A stretch of 64,000 nt of DNA, taken from contig MAAJ01000008.1 in the NCBI GenBank assembly GCA_002163085.1, positions 1 to 64,000 of the forward strand. Reading direction: 5' to 3'. Positions 41,055 through 51,607 of the stretch are shown here, piece after piece. Every line of letters starts with the position of its first letter. Position 1 is the first letter of the stretch. A program made the position numbers and the translations under genes. The DNA is from Methylophaga sp. 42_25_T18. GTDB lineage: Bacteria; Pseudomonadota; Gammaproteobacteria; Nitrosococcales; Methylophagaceae. The notes beneath the pieces were generated by a model, which searched no databases, had not been told where the DNA came from, and saw only the letters and a list, made by a program, of their open reading frames with translations.

Positions 41055-43148
41055 TTAGTCATTACTTTCTTCATTAACCGCTTTCATGCTTAGACGAATA
41101 CGACCTTGACGGTCAACTTCTAGTACTTTTACTTGAATAGTATCGCCTTCAGATAATTTGTCACTCACGTTCTCTACACGTTCGTCAGAGATTTGTGAAA
41201 TATGAACCAAGCCATCTTTACCAGGCAATATAGTGACAAACGCACCAAAGTCCATCAATTTAGCAACACGACCTTCGTAGATTTTACCTACTTCTACGTC
41301 AGCGGTGATGTCTTCAATGCGGCGTTGTGCTTCTTGGCCAGCATTAAAGTCTGATGAGAAGATCATCACTGTACCGTCATCTTGAATATCGATCGTCGCA
41401 CCCGTTTCTTCAGTCAAGGCACGGATTGTTGCGCCACCTTTACCAATTACGTCACGGATCTTGTCAGAGTTGATCTTGATAGTAATAATTCGCGGAGCAA
41501 ATTCAGACATTTCTTCACGGTGTGACGAAAGGTTTGCATTCATTGTTTCAAGAATGGTTAAACGACCATCACGCGCTTGTGCTAATGCAGTACGCATGAT
41601 TTCTTCGTTGATACCTTCGATCTTGATATCCATTTGAAGAGCAGTGATACCTTTATCAGTACCGGCTACTTTAAAGTCCATATCACCAAGGTGATCTTCA
41701 TCACCCAAGATATCAGTTAATACCGCGTAGCCGTTATCTTCTTTAATCAAGCCCATTGCAATACCTGCAACAGGTGCCTTGATAGGAACACCAGCATCCA
41801 TCAATGCCAAGCTAGTACCACAAACAGAAGCCATCGAGCTTGAACCGTTTGATTCAGTGATTTCTGAAACCACACGAACTACGTACGGGAATTCTTCAGC
41901 TGAAGGCATTACCGCAGCAATACCACGTTTTGCTAATTTACCATGACCAATTTCACGACGTTTAGGTGAACCAACAAAACCAGTTTCACCCACACAGAAT
42001 GGAGGGAAGTTGTAATGCAACATGAAACGGTCGCGATATTCGCCTTCAACCGCATCAATCGTTTGTGAATCACGCTCAGCACCCAACGTTGCAACGACAA
42101 CGGCTTGAGTTTCACCACGTGTGAATAACGCTGAACCATGAACGCGAGGTAAAACGGTTGTTTCAACAGTAACGTTACGAACCGTTGCTGTATCACGACC
42201 ATCAATGCGTGGTTCACCAGCAATGATGCGACCACGAACTAATTCTTTTTCTAATTTAGCAAACGCACCTTTAACATCATCTGCAGATAATGCTGACTCT
42301 TCACCAGCTAACGCTTCAACAGCTGTATTTCGTACTTGTGCTAACTCATCTTGACGAACCATTTTGTCGCTAATTAAGTATGCTTTTTCAATACCTGCGT
42401 AAGCAGTTTCTTTAACCGCATCATAGATAGCAGGATCTTTTTCAGGAGCAGTCCAATCCCATGCTTCTTTACCCGCTTCTGCTTTTAACTCATTGACTAG
42501 TTTGATTGCAGTTTGTAATTGCTCATGACCAAACATTACTGAACCAAGCATTACTTCTTCTGGTAGTTCTGACGCTTCAGATTCAACCATCAAAACTGCA
42601 CTGTCAGTACCCGCTACAACTAAATCCAACTCACTCGTTTTTAATTGCTCTTTGCTTGGGTTTAATACGTAACTGCCATCAATATAACCAACACGAGCAC
42701 CAGCAATTGGACCATTAAATGGAATACCAGAAATGGCTAATGCTGCTGAAGCACCAATCATCGCAGGAATATCTGGGTCGATTGCAGGGTCTAAAGCAAC
42801 AACCGTTGCAATCACTTGCACTTCATTCAAAAATCCTTTCGGGAATAAAGGACGTAATGGTCGATCGATTAAACGACATGTCAGTGTTTCTTTTTCAGAA
42901 GGGCGACCTTCACGTTTAAAGAAACCACCAGGAATTTTACCGGCAGAATAAGTACGTTCTTGGTAATTAACTGTTAAAGGAAAGAAATCTTGACCTGGTT
43001 GGACATTTTTCTTACCTACAACGGTCACCATGACTGATGTTTCGCCTAGGCTTGCGATAATTGCACCGCTTGCTTGACGGGCAATTTTTCCTGTTTCAAG
43101 ACTTAGAATATGATCGCCATATTGAACTGTCTTTTTAATTGAATTCAC
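41055..43148 (-). CDS. pnp: Polyribonucleotide nucleotidyltransferase (PNPase)
   Basis: 3'-to-5' phosphorolytic exoribonuclease of the degradosome. Two RNase PH-like cores, a KH domain ([20 protein letters not shown]) and a C-terminal S1 domain ([33 protein letters not shown]). I choose the GTG at 43148 (697 aa, usual about 700), giving the family N-terminus after AAAGGA; the frame is open to 43196 but adds unrelated residues. Downstream of rpsO across a strong hairpin. Confidence 0.96.
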   Translation of the reverse strand: MNSIKKTVQYGDHILSLETGKIARQASGAIIASLGETSVMVTVVGKKNVQPGQDFFPLTVNYQERTYSAGKIPGGFFKREGRPSEKETLTCRLIDRPLRPLFPKGFLNEVQVIATVVALDPAIDPDIPAMIGASAALAISGIPFNGPIAGARVGYIDGSYVLNPSKEQLKTSELDLVVAGTDSAVLMVESEASELPEEVMLGSVMFGHEQLQTAIKLVNELKAEAGKEAWDWTAPEKDPAIYDAVKETAYAGIEKAYLISDKMVRQDELAQVRNTAVEALAGEESALSADDVKGAFAKLEKELVRGRIIAGEPRIDGRDTATVRNVTVETTVLPRVHGSALFTRGETQAVVVATLGAERDSQTIDAVEGEYRDRFMLHYNFPPFCVGETGFVGSPKRREIGHGKLAKRGIAAVMPSAEEFPYVVRVVSEITESNGSSSMASVCGTSLALMDAGVPIKAPVAGIAMGLIKEDNGYAVLTDILGDEDHLGDMDFKVAGTDKGITALQMDIKIEGINEEIMRTALAQARDGRLTILETMNANLSSHREEMSEFAPRIITIKINSDKIRDVIGKGGATIRALTEETGATIDIQDDGTVMIFSSDFNAGQEAQRRIEDITADVEVGKIYEGRVAKLMDFGAFVTILPGKDGLVHISQISDERVENVSDKLSEGDTIQVKVLEVDRQGRIRLSMKAVNEESND

Positions 43149-43220
43149 TGTTTCTTTTCCTTTCTCTGGAATGACATGCCATGAAGTTAATTTCACGACT
43201 AAAAATTAAAATTTAAAACA

Positions 43221-43260
43221 AAAATGCCCCTGATACAGCTTGTGTATCAGGGGCATTTTT
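43221..43260 (-). terminator. Strong hairpin/terminator between rpsO and pnp
   Basis: A perfect 17-bp stem with a 5-base loop (43221-43237 and 43243-43259), ending in T's on the plus strand and in TTTT-ATTT on the minus strand. It sits between the rpsO stop and the pnp start, the position of the rpsO terminator and RNase III site in E. coli. Confidence 0.85.
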
Positions 43261-43329
43261 CATACTACAAATCTATAGCAATGCACTTAAGCATTGTTTT
43301 TTGCAGAAGGTAAATTACCGAAAACAATG

Positions 43330-43599
43330 TTAACGGCGTAAACCTAATTCTGCGATTAAATCACGGTAACGAGTGACATTTGATTTTTTCAAGTAATCAA
43401 GCATTTTACGACGGCCGCTTACCATTTTTAACAAACCTTGACGTGAATGGTGGTCATGAATGTTTGTTTTAAAGTGATCTGATAAGTTTGTGATACGTGC
43501 TGTTAACAACGCAATTTGTACTTCTGCAGAACCTGTGTCGCCTTCTGTGCGGCCATGTTTAGCAATGATTTCTTGTTTTTGCTCAAGTGATAATGACAT
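43330..43599 (-). CDS. rpsO: 30S ribosomal protein S15
   Basis: Primary 16S rRNA-binding protein, 89 aa, same length as E. coli. [17 protein letters not shown] start, [22 protein letters not shown] and the [13 protein letters not shown] end. ATG at 43599 with GGAG six bases upstream; the four extra codons of the longer frame would run through that ribosome site. The leader (43600-43740) has a GTAGCC/GGCTAC hairpin. Confidence 0.97.
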   Translation of the reverse strand: MSLSLEQKQEIIAKHGRTEGDTGSAEVQIALLTARITNLSDHFKTNIHDHHSRQGLLKMVSGRRKMLDYLKKSNVTRYRDLIAELGLRR

Positions 43600-43740
43600 T
43601 AAAAACTCCAACTTTTTATGTAGCCGTTCTTATATTAGGCTACTAGTTAAATTCTGGGTTACTTTAGTCCGAATGACCAAAATACCCAACCCTTCAAAGA
43701 TGCGGCATTTTACGCAGATTTTCTCATATAAACAAGCACT

Positions 43741-44670
43741 TTACTGCTCTGCCGCTAAAACAAATACGCGTTTAGGTGCTACTGAGCCATTCTCAGACAT
43801 CTCACCCAAACCGAGGAACTGTTGGTCTTGATCAAACAAACGTACATTTGCGCGTTCAAATGGCTGTTCCACTTGCACCGCCTGACCAAACCTTAATGCA
43901 GTGACCATCTCATCCGACACATCAATTGCAGGCCAGTCTGGCAAAGCATCTTCCGTCGGCAAGAGACATTTATCTAATGCGGCTATGCCTTCTTGCTCAG
44001 CGATTAAGTCCAATTGTTCAATCGATATTGACTGCGCTTCCTGATAGCCCGCCACCTCAACACGTCGCAACATTATCACATGACCGCCACAGCCTAAAGC
44101 GTGGCTAATATCTTCGACTAAGGTGCGAATATACGTGCCTTTACTACATGTTACATCTAAAGTGAATGAGTCAGAAGTACATGACAACAAATTAATATCG
44201 TATATCGTTATTTTACGCGATTTACGCTCAACCTCGATACCTTGGCGAGCAAGCTTATACAAAGGTTGACCGTTATATTTCAATGCCGAATACATGGGAG
44301 GAACTTGATCTTGTTCGCCAATGAACTTTGCAATCAGAGGCAATAAATCTGTTTCGTTAAATTCAGGAACCTTATTCGTTTCAATCACCTTGCCATCGGA
44401 GTCACCACTGTCGGTAATTACACCGAGTTGGCAGGTGACTTGATAACGCTTATCTGCATCTAACAAATAGGATGAGACTTTAGTTGCCTCACCAAGACAG
44501 ATAGGTAATAGACCAGTTGCGAGTGGATCCAAGCTGCCGGTATGTCCAGCTTTCTTGGCATCAAACAATCGTTTAACTTGTTGCAACACATGGTTTGAAC
44601 TTCGGCCTGTCGGTTTATCTACAACAATAATGCCGGTAATGTCACGACCTTTTTTATTACGACGTCCCAT
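43741..44670 (-). CDS. truB: tRNA pseudouridine(55) synthase
   Basis: Makes pseudouridine 55 in the T-loop of tRNAs. GIIVVDKPTGRSSNHVLQQVK, catalytic Asp48 in HTGSLDPLATGLLPICLGEATK, and SKGTYIRTLVEDI. 309 aa. ATG at 44670, eight bases after rbfA. Confidence 0.96.
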   Translation of the reverse strand: MGRRNKKGRDITGIIVVDKPTGRSSNHVLQQVKRLFDAKKAGHTGSLDPLATGLLPICLGEATKVSSYLLDADKRYQVTCQLGVITDSGDSDGKVIETNKVPEFNETDLLPLIAKFIGEQDQVPPMYSALKYNGQPLYKLARQGIEVERKSRKITIYDINLLSCTSDSFTLDVTCSKGTYIRTLVEDISHALGCGGHVIMLRRVEVAGYQEAQSISIEQLDLIAEQEGIAALDKCLLPTEDALPDWPAIDVSDEMVTALRFGQAVQVEQPFERANVRLFDQDQQFLGLGEMSENGSVAPKRVFVLAAEQ

Positions 44671-44678
44671 CTGGCTAT

Positions 44679-45050
44679 TTAGTCGTCTGTAATGTTGGCA
44701 TTAGCCTTAGCGATCAAATCGTCCATATGAAAACCATGTTCCAGCGATTTATCATAAAGGAATCGCAATTCAGGTATTGCGCGCAACTCTACTCGCTTGG
44801 CCAAACCACGGCGTAAAAAACCTGCTGCATTTGACAGACCTTTCAGACATTCCTTCACATCTTGGTCTGAATCAAATCCATTCAATCGTGTTATAAACAC
44901 TTTGGCATATTTAAGATCTGAAGTGACATCAACATGAGATACCGTCACCATGCCTACGCGCGGATCGGATAACTCAAGTTGAATCATCTGCGCTAGTTCA
45001 CGCATGACGACTTCACTAATTCGATTGGTTCGACTAAATTCTCTGGCCAT
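44679..45050 (-). CDS. rbfA: 30S ribosome-binding factor A
   Basis: KH-like 30S maturation factor, 123 aa. MAREFSRTNRISEVVMREL start, SDPRVGMVTVSHVDVTSDLKYAKVF and LRFLYDKSLEHG near the end. ATG at 45050, four bases after infB. Confidence 0.96.
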   Translation of the reverse strand: MAREFSRTNRISEVVMRELAQMIQLELSDPRVGMVTVSHVDVTSDLKYAKVFITRLNGFDSDQDVKECLKGLSNAAGFLRRGLAKRVELRAIPELRFLYDKSLEHGFHMDDLIAKANANITDD

Positions 45051-45054
45051 CTGA

Positions 45055-47952
45055 TTACAACGTTGGTTTCATTAAGACACGTTCGTAGACTTCAATCTGA
45101 TCACCCGCCTGAACGTCAGTGTAATTTTTCACACCGATACCACATTCAACACCAGACTGAACCTCGTTAACATCATCTTTAAAGCGGCGTAATGACTCTA
45201 ACTCACCTTCATAAATAACAACGTTATCACGCAATACACGAATAGGATTACTACGTTTAATCGTACCTTCAGTAACCAAACAACCTGCAATGGCACCGAA
45301 CTTCGGTGAACGGAAGACATCATCTACGCGAGCTAAACCAATAATTTCTTCTTTATAGACTGGTTCTAACATACCCGTCATGGCATTGGTTACTACATCC
45401 AATAAATCGTAAATAATACTGAAATATTGAACATCCAAGCCTTTCTCAGCAATGATTTTACGGGCAACGTTATCTGCACGCACATTAAAGCCAATAAGGA
45501 TTGCATCTGACGATGCAGCAAGCTGTGCATCAGTTTCGTTAATACCACCAACACCTGAAGCAATGACTCTAACTTTTATTTTGTCGGTAGACAGTTTAAC
45601 TAAGCCTTGGCTCACCGCTTCTGCTGAACCATGCACATCGGCTTTAACCATAACGTTGAGCGTTTTGACATCCCCGCTTTCCATTTTGCTAAACATTTCG
45701 TCCAATTTGGCAGCTTGTTGTTTCGCCATTTTAAGGTCACGAGCCTTGGTTAGACGGAAGTTAGCAATTTCACGTGCTTTGCGCTCATCAGGAGCAACTT
45801 GTAGTTCATCGCCAGACATCGGAGTACCCGATAAACCAAGTACTTCAACCGGTGTTGACGGACCGGCCTCCTTCATAGGCTCACCTTGTTCATTAAACAA
45901 AGCCCGTACACGACCATACTCTTGGCCGACTACGACAATATCGCCTTTTTTCAGCGTACCGCTCTGTACAAGAACAGTCACCACAGTGCCCCGGCCTTTA
46001 TCTAGACGAGCTTCAATAACTGCGCCTTTAGCGGGTCCATCAGTTGGTGCAGCTAACTCCATCATTTCAGCTTGAAGTGAAATCGCATCTAATAACTCAT
46101 CCACACCCTGCCCAGTTAAGGCAGATACTGAAATAAATTGAACATCACCACCCCAATCATCAGGAATAACGTCATGATTTGCTAATTCTTGTTTTACACG
46201 ATCAGGATTCGCGTCGTCTTTATCAATTTTATTGACCGCAACTATCAACGTTGCCTCGGCAGCTTTTGCATGCTGTACTGCTTCAATAGTCTGAGGCATC
46301 ACGCCATCATCAGCAGCCACGACCAGAATAACAATATCGGTTACTTTTGCACCTCGTAAGCGCATTTCTGTAAATGCAGCATGGCCAGGTGTATCTAAGA
46401 ACGCTATTTCACCACGACTTGTTTTAACTCTATATGCACCAATATGCTGGGTAATACCACCCGCTTCACCACTCGTGACTTTAGTTGTACGGATATAATC
46501 AAGTAATGATGTTTTACCATGGTCAACGTGGCCCATTACAGTTACCACAGGTGCGCGGCTAGTTAATTCGCCTGCATCCTCTGAAGCTACTTCTAAAGCC
46601 ATTTCGATTTCGTTATCTTGAACCGGTTTCGCTACATGGCCCATTTCTTCAATAACAATCGTCGCAGTATCTTGATCAAGCACTTGGTTAATCGTTGCCA
46701 TTGTCCCGAGGCCCATTAATGCTTTGATCACCTCAGCTGCTTTTACTGACATGCGCAGCGCTAGTTCAGACACACTAATTGTTTCAGGTACATCAACCTC
46801 ATGCACTACCGGTGCAGTTGGCATTGAGAAACCATGCTCTGTTGATGTTTCAACTTGAAGTGTAGTTTCTCGGCGCCCGCCTTTTTTCTTCTTCCGACGG
46901 CCAGATTTACCAGCAGTCACATGAAGTTCTTTACGTTCAAACCGATCATCACGACGACCACGGCGGGCCGGTTTATCAGTTGTGCTAGGTGTAGCTGTCG
47001 GCGAGGCTGGCTTTTCAGCTTCTTTAGCCTTACTACGTGCCGCTTTTTTCTCTTTTGCTTGTTCGTCTGCTAACGCTTTCGCTTTAGCTCTTTCCTTCTC
47101 AAGCTCAGCTTCTTCTAGACGTGCTTTCCTACGTGCTATTAATGCTTTTTCTGCTTCAACTCTAGCTAAATTTGCTGCTCGGCGCTTTGCATCTGCTTCT
47201 TCTAATTTTTTATGTGCGATTTGAGATGCTGTTAATTGTTTTTCAGCCGGCTTCGCTTTTTTTGTATCTGCTTTTGTATCTGCTTTTGTATCTGCTTTTG
47301 TATCTGCTTTTGCATCTGCTTTTGTATCTGCTTTTTTGGCTGTTTTATTCGCTTTTTCTTGTTTTGCTTCTTCTGCTAATGCTTTTTGTTCTTCTTCGGC
47401 GGCAAGACGTGCTTCTTCAGCTGCTAATTTTTCTGCTTCTACTGCTGTGGCGATAACCGCTGCTTCACGTTCTGCCTCTTCCGCTTCCGCTTGCTCTTTT
47501 TTTGCTTCTTCTTGCTGCTTACGATCAGCTTCTTCTTGAAGTAAACGCGCTTGTTCAAGCTTTTCTGCTTCCGCTGCTTTTGCTGCTGCCTCTTCTTGTT
47601 GAAGCAACTCTGCTGCCGCTTCGGCTTCTTCCGCAGCACTGCGTTTTACATACGTTCTTTTTTTACGCACTTCAACGCTGACACTTTTACCGCCGCGTTT
47701 CGCTGCACCCGCTAATTTAATTTCACTAACAGATTTACGTTTTAACGTGATTTTTTTAGGGGCGGCAATCGTACTATCGGTTGATTTACCGTGACGATCC
47801 TGCAGAAAGCTTAGTAATGTTTGCTTTTGCTCTTCAGTAATCTGATCTTCGGGCTTAGAAACCTTAATACCCGCTTCATTTAATTGTTCAACCAGACGGT
47901 CGGCAGTAACACCTACCGTATCGGCTAAATCCTTAACTATCATATCGCTCAT
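45055..47952 (-). CDS. infB: Translation initiation factor IF-2
   Basis: GTPase that places fMet-tRNA on the 30S subunit. N-terminal IF2_N fold (residues 1-55), then a long charged, Ala/Glu/Lys-rich linker (about 90-360), a second IF2_N (about 390-440), G domain with [27 protein letters not shown] and [10 protein letters not shown], then domains II-IV. 965 aa, longer than E. coli IF-2 (890), mostly from the linker, which includes six KADT/KADA tetrapeptide repeats. ATG at 47952, three bases after nusA. Confidence 0.97.
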   Translation of the reverse strand: MSDMIVKDLADTVGVTADRLVEQLNEAGIKVSKPEDQITEEQKQTLLSFLQDRHGKSTDSTIAAPKKITLKRKSVSEIKLAGAAKRGGKSVSVEVRKKRTYVKRSAAEEAEAAAELLQQEEAAAKAAEAEKLEQARLLQEEADRKQQEEAKKEQAEAEEAEREAAVIATAVEAEKLAAEEARLAAEEEQKALAEEAKQEKANKTAKKADTKADAKADTKADTKADTKADTKKAKPAEKQLTASQIAHKKLEEADAKRRAANLARVEAEKALIARRKARLEEAELEKERAKAKALADEQAKEKKAARSKAKEAEKPASPTATPSTTDKPARRGRRDDRFERKELHVTAGKSGRRKKKKGGRRETTLQVETSTEHGFSMPTAPVVHEVDVPETISVSELALRMSVKAAEVIKALMGLGTMATINQVLDQDTATIVIEEMGHVAKPVQDNEIEMALEVASEDAGELTSRAPVVTVMGHVDHGKTSLLDYIRTTKVTSGEAGGITQHIGAYRVKTSRGEIAFLDTPGHAAFTEMRLRGAKVTDIVILVVAADDGVMPQTIEAVQHAKAAEATLIVAVNKIDKDDANPDRVKQELANHDVIPDDWGGDVQFISVSALTGQGVDELLDAISLQAEMMELAAPTDGPAKGAVIEARLDKGRGTVVTVLVQSGTLKKGDIVVVGQEYGRVRALFNEQGEPMKEAGPSTPVEVLGLSGTPMSGDELQVAPDERKAREIANFRLTKARDLKMAKQQAAKLDEMFSKMESGDVKTLNVMVKADVHGSAEAVSQGLVKLSTDKIKVRVIASGVGGINETDAQLAASSDAILIGFNVRADNVARKIIAEKGLDVQYFSIIYDLLDVVTNAMTGMLEPVYKEEIIGLARVDDVFRSPKFGAIAGCLVTEGTIKRSNPIRVLRDNVVIYEGELESLRRFKDDVNEVQSGVECGIGVKNYTDVQAGDQIEVYERVLMKPTL
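47264..47335 (+). repeat. Six tandem 12-base repeats inside infB
   Basis: Unit gtatctgctttt on the plus strand, repeated six times without gaps; the fifth has one change (gcatctgctttt). On the coding strand each unit encodes Lys-Ala-Asp-Thr (once Ala). The unit length is a multiple of three, so copy-number changes keep the IF-2 frame. Confidence 0.97.
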
Positions 47953-47955
47953 TGA

Positions 47956-49470
47956 CTACTCCCCTGCCCCTGTTTCTTCTTCAGCAAACCATGACTCTCG
48001 AGCTTTCATGATCAGAGCAGCGGCTTGCTGTTCATCAATGCTTTCGATTTCAATAAGTTCGTCAACAGCTTGTTCCGCTAAATCATCTAACGTAGCGATA
48101 CCTTTGCTTGCAAGTGTCAAAGCGAGCTCTTTGGTCATACCTTCCATATTAATTAGATCTTCAGCTGGTTCAGCTGACTCTAGTTGTTCTTCATTTGCTA
48201 TAGCTCGAGTGAGCAATACATCTCGAGACCGTGACCGTAATTCTGTCACGATATCAGCATCAAACTCTTCAATCTCAAGCATTTCTTGCTCAGGCACATA
48301 GGCTACTTCTTCAAGACTGGAAAAGCCTTCTTGTGCAAGGATTAAAGCAACATCTTCATCCACATCCAAATCTTTCATGAATATCTTAATTATGTCGCCA
48401 GTCTCAGACTCTGCTTTTTGCTCGGCATCAGCTGCAGACATAACATTCAATTCCCAGCCAGTTAACTGGCTTGCCAACCGTACGTTTTGACCTCCTCGGC
48501 CAATGGCTTGAGAAAGCTGTTCATCCTCAACCGCAATATCCATACTATGGGCATCTTCATCTACAACTATCGATAATACTTCTGCTGGGGCCATTGCATT
48601 AATGGCAAAACGAGCGGGATCTTCATCCCACAAAATAATATCAACTCGCTCACCCGCTAGTTCATTAGTAACAGCCTGAACACGTGAGCCACGCATTCCC
48701 ACACATGCACCCACCGGATCAATACGCGACTCTTTAGCTAATACGGCAATTTTTGCTCGCAGACCAGAATCACGTGCTGCACCTTTAATTTCAATCAAAT
48801 CATCATTAATTTCTGGCACTTCTAAACGAAACAGTTCAACCAACAGCTCAGGTGCAACTCGACTTACTGTCAGTTGAGGGCCGCGACCTTCGGTACGAAT
48901 TTCTTTTAGGTATCCACGTACTCGATCCCCAGTACGAAAGCTTTCTCGTGGAATCATTTCTTCGCGAGGAATCAAGGCTTCAGCGTTACCACCAAGGTCT
49001 AGTAGTACATTACCTCGCTCTACCCGCTTAACTGTACCGTAAATCATCTGGCCTAGTTTTTCTTGGTATTGCTCAACGACTTGAGCGCGTTCTGCTTCTC
49101 GTACTTTCTGCACAATGACTTGTTTGGCTGTTTGCGCGGCAATCCGACCAAACTCTACCGATTCCATCACTTCGCGAATATAAGCGCCAACTTCAACATC
49201 AGCTTGCTTACTCTGTGCATCGGATAATTTTATTTGCGTATCTTCTGACTCAAACTCTTCGTCATTATCATCAACAATTAGCCATTGACGGAAGGTTTCA
49301 TAGTCACCAGTTTCGCGATCAATCACCACCTGGGCATCCAGTTCCATGTCATAGCGTTTTCGCGTTGCCATTTCTAACGCAGACTCTATCGCTTGGAAAA
49401 TAATTTCCGCAGGTAAGCCTTTTTCATTAGAGACTGCATCTACAACCAGTAAAATTTCTTTATTGTTCAT
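47956..49470 (-). CDS. nusA: Transcription termination/antitermination factor NusA
   Basis: RNA polymerase-associated pausing and antitermination factor. NusA N-terminal domain, S1 ([18 protein letters not shown]), KH1 and KH2 ([37 protein letters not shown]), and two acidic C-terminal repeats. 504 aa, the gammaproteobacterial long form. ATG at 49470. It likely controls its own operon through the terminators upstream of rimP. Confidence 0.97.
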   Translation of the reverse strand: MNNKEILLVVDAVSNEKGLPAEIIFQAIESALEMATRKRYDMELDAQVVIDRETGDYETFRQWLIVDDNDEEFESEDTQIKLSDAQSKQADVEVGAYIREVMESVEFGRIAAQTAKQVIVQKVREAERAQVVEQYQEKLGQMIYGTVKRVERGNVLLDLGGNAEALIPREEMIPRESFRTGDRVRGYLKEIRTEGRGPQLTVSRVAPELLVELFRLEVPEINDDLIEIKGAARDSGLRAKIAVLAKESRIDPVGACVGMRGSRVQAVTNELAGERVDIILWDEDPARFAINAMAPAEVLSIVVDEDAHSMDIAVEDEQLSQAIGRGGQNVRLASQLTGWELNVMSAADAEQKAESETGDIIKIFMKDLDVDEDVALILAQEGFSSLEEVAYVPEQEMLEIEEFDADIVTELRSRSRDVLLTRAIANEEQLESAEPAEDLINMEGMTKELALTLASKGIATLDDLAEQAVDELIEIESIDEQQAAALIMKARESWFAEEETGAGE

Positions 49471-49547
49471 TATGTCCTCAGTAGATCTTCAATCAGTAGA
49501 CCGAAATGATCCAAATAATTACACACTAACCGTTAATAATACGCCAT

Positions 49548-49994
49548 TCAGGCAATTAGTTTTGCTTTTGCCAACTTAGTCAAAGGTAAGTCATAAACTT
49601 CACCGTCAACCTCAATCAAGATATTTCCGTCAACAAAACCTTGTAAGACACCTTTAAAATTTCGACGACCATTTACAGGTAATTTCATTGAGATTTTTGC
49701 TTGACTACCGGTAAAACGCTCAAAATCTCTCGCCTTAAACAAAGGGCGGTCAAAACCTGGTGATGAAACTTCCAAAGAATAAGCGGCATTTATGGGTTCT
49801 TCTACATCAAGAATCCCACTCACTTGGTGGCTGACCCGCTCACAATCTTCCAGTGATATTCCTTGTTCTGAATCAATATAGATACGTAAAATTGTATCGG
49901 GGCCATTCTTGTTATATTCAACGCCCACAACTTCATAGCCTAGCGACTCAATGGGCGCTTCTATTAATAGTTCAATTTGATCTGTTACAGCCAT
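49548..49994 (-). CDS. rimP: Ribosome maturation factor RimP
   Basis: 30S assembly factor, 148 aa. LIEAPIESLGYEVVGVEYNKNGPD at the start, YIDSEQGISLEDCERVSHQVSGILD, and SSPGFDRPLFKARDFERF. I use the ATG at 49994; the frame opens at a TTG at 50027, but that lies within the terminator hairpin. No clear ribosome site precedes the ATG, and the T-run of a terminator ends only eight bases before it. Confidence 0.93.
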   Translation of the reverse strand: MAVTDQIELLIEAPIESLGYEVVGVEYNKNGPDTILRIYIDSEQGISLEDCERVSHQVSGILDVEEPINAAYSLEVSSPGFDRPLFKARDFERFTGSQAKISMKLPVNGRRNFKGVLQGFVDGNILIEVDGEVYDLPLTKLAKAKLIA

Positions 49995-50002
49995 AATCAC
50001 GT

Positions 50003-50025
50003 AAAAAAAAAGGGCCAACGGGCCC
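50003..50025 (-). terminator. Second intrinsic terminator between the initiator tRNA and rimP
   Basis: GGGCC/GGCCC stem with a 4-base loop followed on the minus strand by nine T's. It ends eight bases before the rimP ATG. Confidence 0.85.
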
Positions 50026-50041
50026 AATTTTCAATCTCCAG

Positions 50042-50068
50042 AAAAACAAAAACCCCAAATATGGGGTT
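50042..50068 (-). terminator. First intrinsic terminator after the initiator tRNA
   Basis: Seven-bp stem AACCCCA/TGGGGTT (50051-50057 and 50062-50068) with a 4-base loop, followed on the minus strand by TTTGTTTTT. It starts 16 bases after the tRNA 3' end. Confidence 0.85.
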
Positions 50069-50083
50069 ATGCATTTTAACTTT

Positions 50084-50160
<77 letters not shown>

Positions 50161-50215
50161 CCAGAAAAATAAGAATTATACATACCGATGTGGTCGGCTG
50201 CAAGCTGATTATCAA

Positions 50216-51607
50216 TTATTGTTCTTTTAATTTACGTGTGAGCGTATTTCGGCCCCAACCAAGTAGTTTTGCAGCTTCTTGGCGTTTGCCTGCTGTCTTT
50301 TCAAGCGCCACTTCCATCAACAATTGTTCTACTTGCGGAATAATATCCGATAATGCGCCTTCCTGACCTGAAAGTGCTTTTGCTGAAGCCCATTGTCTAA
50401 ACAATTGTTGCCAATCATCACGACTGCTAGATTCATCACTTCCATTGGACAACTCTGTTGGTAAATCGTCTATCTGTACAATTTGTCCCGGCGCCATCAC
50501 CATTAACCACCGACATGTATTTTCCAGCTGCCGTACATTGCCAGGCCATGGTAGTTGCATTAAATAATTCTCAACTTCCGGTGAAATTGATTTTGCAGCC
50601 ATATTAAGTTCTCTTGCTGCCAAATTAAGGAAATAAATAGCAAGAGTAGGAATATCTTCACGCCGTTCACGTAATGCTGGAATATGAATGCGTATTACAT
50701 TTAAGCGATGAAACAAATCTTCTCGAAATTCACTGCGTTCAACACGTTGCTCTAGATTTTGATGGGTCGCAGCAATAATCCGAACATCAACGTTAACAGC
50801 ATTATGGCCGCCTACTCTGAAAAACTCACCGTCGGATAAAACGCGTAATAATCGTGTTTGCAACTCCATCGGCATATCACCAATTTCATCAAGAAATAAA
50901 GTACCACCATCCGCCTGCTCAAATCGCCCTTTACGTTGAGTATGAGCACCGGTAAATGCCCCCTTTTCGTGACCAAATAATTCGGACTCCATTAATTCTT
51001 TTGGAATCGCCGCCATATTTAAGGCAATAAATGGTGCCGTTCTTCTTGGACTATGTTTATGTAAAGCATGCGCTACTAATTCTTTACCAGTACCAGACTC
51101 ACCATTAATGAGTACCGTTATATTAGAACGAGCTAAGCGACCTATTGCACGAAACACCTCTTGCATAGCAGGTGCTTCGCCAATAATTTCAGAGTCTAGA
51201 CTGATATCGTCTTCAACTAAATCCTGATGTTTTTCTCTACTATGTGTAATGGCTCGCTGGACGAGTTCTACTGCTTCATCCACATCAAATGGCTTAGGCA
51301 AATATTCAAATGCGCCACCTTCATAAACAGATACTGCACTATCGAGATCTGAATAGGCAGTCATGATAATGACGGGTAGCTGAGGATAATGCTCTTTAAC
51401 TTCGGCCAACATCTGTAAACCATCAATACCTGGCATCCTGATATCGCTGACCAAAACATCAGGTATATCTCGCTTAAGTTCTTCTAAAACTAAGTCCGCA
51501 CTTTCAAATGCACGTACAGTGATGTCGACTGATTCAATCGCCTTCTGTAATACCCATCTAATTGATCGATCATCATCGACTATCCATACAATAGCTTTAG
51601 CTGCCAC
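50216..51607 (-). CDS. ntrC: Nitrogen regulation response regulator NtrC
   Basis: Sigma-54 activator of nitrogen-starvation genes. Receiver domain with DDD at 11-13 and phospho-acceptor Asp55 (VSDIRMPG), AAA+ domain with Walker A GESGTGKE at 169-176 and the sigma-54 loop GAFTGA at 216-221, and a Fis-type helix-turn-helix at the end (RQEAAKLLGWGRNTLTRKLKEQ). 463 aa. GTG start at 51607 overlaps ntrB by 11 bases. Its likely sites and sigma-54 promoter lie before glnA. Confidence 0.96.
   Translation of the reverse strand: MAAKAIVWIVDDDRSIRWVLQKAIESVDITVRAFESADLVLEELKRDIPDVLVSDIRMPGIDGLQMLAEVKEHYPQLPVIIMTAYSDLDSAVSVYEGGAFEYLPKPFDVDEAVELVQRAITHSREKHQDLVEDDISLDSEIIGEAPAMQEVFRAIGRLARSNITVLINGESGTGKELVAHALHKHSPRRTAPFIALNMAAIPKELMESELFGHEKGAFTGAHTQRKGRFEQADGGTLFLDEIGDMPMELQTRLLRVLSDGEFFRVGGHNAVNVDVRIIAATHQNLEQRVERSEFREDLFHRLNVIRIHIPALRERREDIPTLAIYFLNLAARELNMAAKSISPEVENYLMQLPWPGNVRQLENTCRWLMVMAPGQIVQIDDLPTELSNGSDESSSRDDWQQLFRQWASAKALSGQEGALSDIIPQVEQLLMEVALEKTAGKRQEAAKLLGWGRNTLTRKLKEQ

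Noticed and set aside
45452..46075. 207-codon plus-strand ORF opposite infB
   Set aside because: It is a Ser/Ala/Thr-rich shadow of conserved IF-2 domains II-III.
47264..47335. Tandem repeats as a CRISPR-like array
   Set aside because: Units of 12 bases have no spacers and are in frame with infB.
47172..47456. Leucine-rich plus-strand ORF
   Set aside because: It is the antisense of the Lys/Glu/Ala-rich IF-2 linker, and its repeats mirror the KADT repeats; it has no ribosome site.
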